Assembly: GCA_034401135.1 (NCBI GenBank)
Contig: JAWZSP010000004.1
Coordinates: forward strand, 4,154,001-4,218,000
Reading direction: 5' to 3'
Origin: Volutella citrinella
Taxonomy: Eukaryota; Ascomycota; Sordariomycetes; Hypocreales; Nectriaceae
DNA: 64,000 bases
The translations under genes were made by a program, and so were the position numbers. Within the stretch, counting starts at the first letter, position 1. Each line of letters begins with the position of its first letter. Positions 57,454-64,000 of this stretch are shown here, piece by piece. Under the pieces are notes generated by a model, which was not told where the DNA came from, did no database searches, and saw only the letters and a program-made list of their open reading frames with translations.

Positions 57454-58183
57454 ACCCCTTGACCTCTTTACACCACATTACACCATCTTTGACCTTTTTT
57501 TTCAAGAACCAACTTCGACTCTTCACGAAACAACACATGCTTTGATGACCGAGGCAGGGTGACACCCGTCCGGAAAAAGTCTGACGATCATGGGTTTTTA
57601 CGGCATCTTCAACGATTTTTTACGACACGATGCTTTGCTTTTTTGTGCCTTCTTAATTTCTCAAACGAAATATGACGTCGAAACATGCAACGACGACCTG
57701 ACTGAACACACTTTCTCATTGATACAACCAAAAGACACCAAACCAATCACGGCAAACGATTTTTCTCCTACCTTTTTCTGCTCTTTACCTTCTTGGATAC
57801 TCTGTACCACCACTATCCTTTCGCCCTGACAGGGCGATACATGTACAACTCTGCCGGCAAACGGCTACACATACACAGATGATGTCGAACGTGGGGACGA
57901 TTATCATGATGTTGATACTTTCTTTACGATTTTATGTATTCTTCCGCTCTAACTACCCTCACGGATTTGGGTATTCTTGAGAGACGAGGGACGTGTTTTG
58001 GAGTCAGTGACACAAATTAGATTAGATCTAATGGAATGATTCAAAGACAAGTCTGGACTGCCTCGCTGTGGTAATGTCGTCATGTCGTATGCGGCAAAAC
58101 ACTGTCTATAACCCAAACTGACCATATCTGCAACCTGATCTTCCTCCTTCTGCGACTGCTAGTATGTCCTTGGAGTCGAGTCT
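57454..58183. other. Convergent intergenic region
   Basis: This 730 nt lies between the serine-rich gene and ale1, tail-to-tail. It is AT-richer than its surroundings and contains a 79-codon frame (57590-57829) without recognisable features. Probably 3' UTRs. Confidence 0.5.
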
Positions 58184-60101
58184 TTAATTCGTCTTGGCCT
58201 TGGCCTTGGCTGTGGCCTGCTTGGCCTCCATCTCGGCCTTTTTGGCCTCTATCTCCGCCTGAATCTCCTTGATGGCCTCGTCCAGATCCCGTTCGGGATC
58301 CTTGGAAATACCCAGGATGGGCTGTCCACCAGAAAGGCTGTCCGTGCTGATGGAGCGGACAAGCTTGGCGCTGGCCTTTCCATTGCGCTTTTCGAGCCGC
58401 TTGCGGAGGATTGCCTTGCCCGAGGTGCCGAAGAAGATGAGAGAGCCGAGGGTCCAGATAATGGCATAGAAATAAACGCGGGCCCAGACATGCATGGAGC
58501 CGCTCATGGTGAGGACGAGGAAGGGAGTCGTGGCAAAGGAGAAGAGGAGTTGCGTGAAAATGTAGGTAGCAATGTCATAATATCTCTTCTTAGGAGTAGG
58601 CTCGCCGGTGATCGGGTCAAGGAAGAAGGGTCGGACGTGACGTCGGAAGTCTAGAGTCATCATTAGCGGCGGGCTTGCAAGTGTGGAGAGTCACAAATAC
58701 TTACTCTTGGCAGCTGTCTGAATGAAGCTGGCGAGGATAAAGGTGAGGTAATAGCCAGGGTAAAACCCATGCCAAAGCGCGCTGGTACCGAACGTCACCA
58801 AGCTGGCGCGGAAGCCTGGCTTCTTGCCGCGGGGAGTCACACGAAGATAGATGTAGTTCCGTAGCCAGTTGTTTGTGTTGATGTTCCACCCACCGAGGTA
58901 CGCACGCGGGTTCTGGGCCGTCTCCACGGCCCAAGGATCGACATTCTGGAGTCTGTTCCAAGACACCTTACCAGTGACAGGGTCGACACCGTTGTATCCA
59001 AGGCCAGCAAGAATACAGGCACCCTCCGTCAGAGCCCAGACACCGTAGTACTTAAGCCTCGCCACAAAGTTGACCATGTGCAGAATAAAGATTCGATGGG
59101 GCAAGTTGAATTTGATGTAGGCGTCAGTCAACAGCTCGGTGTAGCTGTAGTAGGCATTTAGGAGCATGAAGAGGCCAACCCAGCTGAGGCCAGTGACAAG
59201 CTTCCAGATAGCCGGGCCGCCACTTCGAGGAATCTTGCGCTTCTTCTTGACCGGGGGCTTCTTGGAAGGGTCGATGCCGGCAGGAAGTTCAAACATTGAG
59301 CCGTCGAGCCATCGCTTGTAGTCCATGTAGTCGAATGATGGGCCGATCATGAACGAGGGGAAGAAGAGGACATAGCCGGCGTAGTCGAGAAGGGAAGGCA
59401 GCTCGGGCAGTCTGTTCAGCTTCTGGAAGTCGGACAGGTGTTCTTCAGGCAGCTGGCCATCGGCGACGTTCCAACAGAAAGCGGTCAGCTTCATGACCAT
59501 GACCATTTGGGCTCCGGTAATATCAACAACTGAGGGGTCGTCGGCAATCTGGCGCCAGATGTGACTGATGGACAGCTGGCCCATGGCGAATGCGAAGCCA
59601 ATCCATGGCATATATACGCTCGATCGTAGGAACTTTGCGATGCAGTAGGAGCCAGCAGCGCCAATGAAGAGGGTGAGAAGGCCATCCCATAGGTCGAACA
59701 GGCCAACGAGGACGAAGAGCGATACACTGTTGGGAGGGTCAGCATCAGCGAATGCGAGGGCGGGTTTGGGTTGGTGGAGGGTACCCGATGCTGAAGAGAT
59801 TCTTTAGGTCTGGCCGCGAGTCGGGCACGCGCTTCAAGAGCGCTGCGAGCGGGTATGATAATAGGAAGGATGTGACAAGTTTGACTGTATCGCGCACAGG
59901 TGTTAGACGCCATTATGACAATGCGACGTGGAAGTCGCCGAGGAAACGGTGGGGGAAAGCGTACGCTCGTCGGCGGAGGCGCCGAGCTTGCCTGCGGCGA
60001 ACTGGAAAGCTATCATGGAGTTTAGTACATGCGCCCCAGATTCACGGTCGTGGCCGTATATTATCGCGAGGAGACTCACGCCAGTCCAAGAAGCGCAGCA
60101 T
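58184..60101 (-). CDS. ale1: Lysophospholipid acyltransferase, MBOAT family (Ale1 type), 551 aa
   Basis: A multi-pass ER enzyme that re-acylates lysophospholipids with acyl-CoA (Lands cycle). Five exons on the minus strand: 60101-60080, 60009-59965, 59884-59785, 59726-58705 and 58650-58184. The first two are micro-exons of 22 and 45 nt; joined, the N-terminus reads MLRFLDWPFQFAAGKLGAS and continues ADELKLVTSFLLSYPLAALL. Catalytic motifs are GWNINTNNWLRNYIYLRV (Asn region, about 335-352) and TFGTSALWHGFYPGYY with H375. QMVMVMKLTAFCWNVADGQ and YAGYVLFFPSFMIGPSFDYMDY are typical of MBOAT1/2/5-Ale1. The C-terminal 40 residues are Lys/Ala/Glu-rich and probably helical. Confidence 0.92.
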
Positions 60102-61326
60102 GGTGAATACGACAGCTCTAGGCTGTGGGATCGGGGTTGTCGTCGCAAGAAATCAGGTGGTATGTCGATCGCGCTCAAGAGAACACCAAGCAACCAAATA
60201 AAGAGGCGGGCTGGATCTCGGAGAAAAAAAGCAACGGATGGGTGGCGGAAAGGAGGCAAAGGACATGAAGGCTGCTCCAGACGGTCGGCGCCTATGACAT
60301 GGCGCGATGGGGCGGATGACGAAGAGTAAGGCAAGCAGTCGGGCAGGCAGTCGGGCTATCGAGAGGAATTGCCCATGACCAGGACGGCTTGGATGCCTTG
60401 GTTTGTCTTGTGGGAGGTGGGATGAAAATGTTGGGGATGGCCGACAGGGGCAGGCAGCTTGATTGCTAGCGGGAGACGGGAGGCTATGACGTGCCCCACG
60501 TGGGTACATCTCCCGCCCGTCTCAGCGCCGGAGTCGCCTGGTAGCACCTCCTCTTCGGGAGTCTCAGGCAGGGTTACACTGGTTGGGCGTGCGCGTGCTC
60601 TTTCCTCGTGCAATTGTCGCACGTGCCGCTGGCTCAAAAGTTGGCAGGCGCGGGCCCCTCTTCACCAGTGGGCAGAGTCATGATGGGCAAGATAAATAAG
60701 GTACGGACGTGGTCAGCCTCAGGCTTCTTTTGAGAGAGGATGAACAATGGCTCCTATATCTGTACACTCAGGCTCTCCGCGCTCCAGTCAAAACAGATCC
60801 CATTTTGCGAGCCCATGAAACGCACTCGTTCCATCCTCGGTCGCAAATAGGTTTCCATCATGAATAAGGAAGGTACTTCTTGCAGTCTTTATCAAAGTGA
60901 AATCGAAAATGCTCCTCGGCTTCTTGCCGGCGTACCGCATCGCATCTACTTGAAGGTATGTACCAGCCCAACTCTATTAGGTGAAGCGATTATCCTTTCT
61001 TTTCGGGACTGGGGAGATTTGGGCAAAACCAATATCGTCTTCATCTAGCCCGCGTCCTTGTTTGACCCGCCATACTCCTTCCACCATGTATACCCCGTGG
61101 TTAAAATCGACGAAAAAGATACAATCCCTTGGCATCTGACGCCATCACATTCCATACTGTACACGCAGAGGGTGAGCTCATAGCCCTTGTTACTTCTATC
61201 ATCCCGCCCATCGCCGTTTTCACCAAACACGGGCAGCGTTTCGTTATCGTCGTAAGATCTATGTGCAGATATCCCCCTCAATGCCATGCCCGTGCCGTCC
61301 TATCATCTAACAGGCGGTTGCGGTCC
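60102..61326. other. Intergenic region, no gene seen
   Basis: This 1.2 kb holds the promoter and leader of ale1 on the left and the 3' region of the GDP-mannose transporter on the right. Open frames up to about 90-150 codons show no domain. Confidence 0.5.
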
Positions 61327-62685
61327 TCATTTCAGGGAATCGCGGCTGCTCTGGGCGCTCGCGCTCATGGTTGGGCGCACGGTGGGTAGGGTGTCCTTGG
61401 AGCCCGACTGCTTCACGCGAGCCCAGGTGTAGATGATACCACTGATGAAACCAAGAATGATGGCAGACACACTACCGAATGTGACAGGGGCGGCGAAGAA
61501 AATGAGACCGCTGACGGCAATGGGGAGCTTGTTGAGAGCGCCCACCATCGAGTAGGTGGTTGACGACGTGACACGAATGCACCAGGCAGAGCAGTAGGAA
61601 ATGCCAATGGCGGCGACACCCGAGTAAATGATGCCAGTGATCATGCGGTTGCGGGACTCGACGGGGAAGTTGCGGGCAAAGTTCTCGCTGGTCCAATCCT
61701 CGGTGATGATGGAGCAGACGACGAGGACGGGAATGGTGAGGAGGTTGTTGTAGTACATGGCTAGGAGACAGCTATGTTAGCAAGCCGCAAGGTTACACAG
61801 CACCACAGCGAAAGAAGATACTTACTGTCCCAGTCCTTAAAGTTCATCTTCTTGATGACCTTGCGCATGCCCAAGACGTACGAGGCGCTGCAAAAGACGT
61901 TGAGACCCATCCAGGCGTATCCGGTGTTGAGGGTCGAGACGGCGTTGGCGCCGCCAAAGTCACCGTTGATGGCGCTCTGGATGTCGGCCCAGGCGGCAAT
62001 CATGGAGCTCAGGACCATCAATCCAAAGGACAGGAGCGCAAGGGGGGTGACGCTGCCGCCGAACCACATCACCTCGCCATAGGCGATGACAATGATGGTC
62101 AAGTTCTTGAAGATGGTGTAAACGGGGACCGAGAGGAATTGGAGAGCCTTGGTTCCGGTGTAGATCATGCCAACCAGGAGGCAGGAGATGGGGAACCCTT
62201 TGTTCGTGGTCAGCCTGCATGCTCTTCGAGAGGCCCGCTTCTGAGATCGTCTCTACTCACACTTCTTGGCGCGATCGGGGTCAAAGGGAGCCAGGACCTT
62301 GATGAAGCTGGCCTGCTTGCTGATGGTAATGGTGAGAACGGAGACGATGGCCTACACGTACAGCACTGATTAGCCCACCAAAGTCCCCCCAGCGATGTGT
62401 GTCGGGGCAGCCTACCTGGATGGCCAAATAGAAGAAGTTGAGGTTCCAGAAGCTGCCAGACACGACGTATTTGTTGACGACGGTCATGGAGATGGAGGAC
62501 AAGCAGTAGGCGATAATTGAGATGCCCGGGGTGTTCTCGAGGCGGCTCATACTGGGCATTTCGAGGCCGGAGGAGTGTCGCGGCGCCGGCGAGGGCGACT
62601 GGGACAGGAAGGGCTGCTTGGACTTTCCGCTGGTGTCCAGGTCGTCCATGCGGACGGTGTAGTCCTCATCGCGCTTGTTGGCCAT
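61327..62685 (-). CDS. vrg4: GDP-mannose transporter (Vrg4/Gmt), 388 aa
   Basis: A Golgi antiporter that imports GDP-mannose in exchange for GMP, required for mannosylation of glycoproteins and glycolipids. Exons on the minus strand are 62685-62416, 62351-62261, 62197-61826 and 61760-61327. The nucleotide-sugar-binding motif GALNK is at 318-322 (YSMVGALNKLPIAV). Family blocks include ISIIAYCLSSISMTVVNKYVV, FYLAIQAIVSVLTITISKQ (across the first splice), LAPFDPDRAKKWFPIS (across the second) and SVPVYTIFKNLTIIVIAYGE. About ten hydrophobic segments are visible. The N-terminal 55 residues are hydrophilic and cytosolic. The length fits the fungal family (about 380-400). Confidence 0.94.
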
Positions 62686-63721
62686 TTTGGCTCGGGTTTA
62701 TTGTGGGCTCGGGAATTCGCGAAGTGGTTTTCGTTGCGAGTCGAAAAGCGGAAGGTGAACGTGCGCAGTTGGAAAAGCCGTCGGGTGAAGCTTCGACAGA
62801 CGGTTTGCGACGAGGTGGGAGAAAGCGAATGTGGGCGGCGAACGACGAGGGAACGAGTGTTGGTGGATGAAGCAACTCGCTGGCAGGAACGCAGTCGTCA
62901 CAGTCTCGGCAAGAGGCGGAAACAAAAATAAATGTCGAAGTGGGCGTGTCTCTCAATCGGCCGTCCGCTGATCCCTGGATCCCTTTCTTGAGGCGCAGCT
63001 CCTCAATGGAAGCTCCCTTATTAGATGAGGGAGACGTGGAGGTCGTCCCAGGGGGGCTTAGTCATCGGAGATTTAGGAGGTGGGCTTACGTGGAGGGGTA
63101 CTGGATACGATATTTTCTCGTGTTTCGCTACGCTATGCTCCAAGTCTCCAATACCTACAGCAGTGTTCTCCCCCCCCCCTAATCGGTGACAGGCACCTAA
63201 CGCCGACTTCCAATAATCAGAAAGAAAAATGGAATGGAAAATCAATAGCTCAAAAGTAGTTACTTTTCCTTCATATACCATAAGAAAACCGAGATCCGCG
63301 ATGTTACCAGCCCTTGGAAGCCGTTGGAGCTTGACCGGACGGAGTGAGAACAAATATAGTAGAGTAAAATACAACGGTGGGTGGCGGGACTGATACACAT
63401 CCTGTCAATCGTACAGCCATATGTCTTTTCTTGTGCCTCTCGTGCGAGGAAAGGGAAAGTGGTGCAGTGGCAAGGAGCTAGATGGTGAAAGGGTGTGCAA
63501 CCCAGAGGATGACATATTTCCAGTGGCCTTGGCCACGATATGTGTTATAGAATGAGACGAGATATAATGAGGTCCAGTTCCTGAGGATGTTGGCAGGTGG
63601 TGTAAATCCCGAGGGAGTATGTTTGGTGTCTTTCGACAGTCATCCCACGGGAGCATTGCATATCGTCGTCGGTTCGTGATCGAGTCATGAAAATATAAAT
63701 CGTCACGATCCACAGGTGTCC
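62686..63721. other. Intergenic region right of the GDP-mannose transporter
   Basis: This 1.0 kb contains the promoter of vrg4 (minus strand) and the 3' UTR of the partial gene at the window edge. A poly-C run is at about 63171-63179. No gene is called. Confidence 0.5.
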
Positions 63722-64000
63722 CTACGTAGCCGGATCCGGTTGCGCATCAGGCATGTCAGCCTCGTTCTGCGGCTCTTTGTCGTCCTTGTCGTCCTTTTCG
63801 TCTTCCGCAGACGGGTCGGGGAAGTTGAGATGCTTCCAGTCCTCCAGCTCCTCGGTGACGGACCGCAGACGGTCGCGGATGCTCTCAATGGCATAGCTTC
63901 CCAGCAGCAGGCGCAGCGGCGGGTACGAGCAGTGGGCGAGCTGCCAGGTCAATTCGGCGCACTTGACGGCGCTCGTGGGCTGGCGGTCGCCTAGCCACTG
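63722..64000 (-). CDS. C-terminal fragment of a gene running off the window (possibly short-chain dehydrogenase family)
   Basis: The last 92 codons are present on the minus strand, with the stop at 63722-63724 and the frame open to the window edge. The readable part includes KCAELTWQLAHCSYPP, then LRLLLGSYAIESIRDRLR, then a highly acidic Asp/Glu/Lys tail. The blocks WQLAHCSYPPLRLLLG and ESIRDRLR remind me of the C-terminus of a group of fungal short-chain dehydrogenase/reductase proteins. The catalytic and cofactor parts lie outside, so the family call is tentative. Confidence 0.75.
   Translation of the reverse strand, partial: QWLGDRQPTSAVKCAELTWQLAHCSYPPLRLLLGSYAIESIRDRLRSVTEELEDWKHLNFPDPSAEDEKDDKDDKEPQNEADMPDAQPDPAT

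Overview
The window reads as nuclear DNA of a filamentous ascomycete (Pezizomycotina). A Sordariomycete of Hypocreales type is likely, but that is inference from gene content, not a measured placement. Supporting features are short introns (mostly 50-140 nt) with GTRNGT donors and CTRAC-like branch points, one gene per promoter, a WOPR-family regulator, an ERMES subunit and fungal STAND/NLR-type proteins. I rebuilt 19 complete gene models plus one partial gene at the right edge. Splice sites were chosen so that reading frames join and family motifs continue across the junctions.

Layout. 0-11.4 kb: a WOPR regulator (sge1/ryp1/wor1 type) behind a leader of at least 2.7 kb, then CoA biosynthesis (PPAT, cab4 type), cardiolipin synthase (crd1) and mitochondrial tRNA modification (mto1). 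11.8-20.8 kb: a Zn2Cys6 regulator, a class V aminotransferase, an amino-acid permease and an MFS exporter. A repeated DNA motif lies in the promoter shared by the aminotransferase and the permease. 22.5-23.8 kb: a class I terpene synthase. 24.9-44.4 kb: a 19.5 kb island of four large, unusual genes. These are a Goodbye-NACHT-ankyrin NLR of about 2,122 residues, an ankyrin-subtilisin (S8) protein, a 293-residue protein of unknown function, and an alpha/beta-hydrolase-like/degenerate NACHT/ankyrin/ZZ-finger protein of about 1,997 residues. 44.9-64 kb: ordinary housekeeping genes (vps45, mmm1, rce1, a serine-rich membrane protein, ale1, the GDP-mannose transporter vrg4) and the C-terminus of a gene that runs off the window.

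The most interesting part is the 24.9-44.4 kb island. Two NLR-like receptors, one active-looking and one with a decayed P-loop, bracket an intracellular protease fused to ankyrin repeats and a small unknown protein. The protease gene and the small gene are divergent from one 427-nt intergenic region. A short acidic motif, FDP(D/E)A, occurs at the N-terminus of the protease and the C-terminus of the ZZ protein. This arrangement suggests a fungal allorecognition or immunity locus with receptor and executioner parts encoded side by side. That function is inference.

No rRNA, convincing tRNA, CRISPR array or intact transposon was seen.
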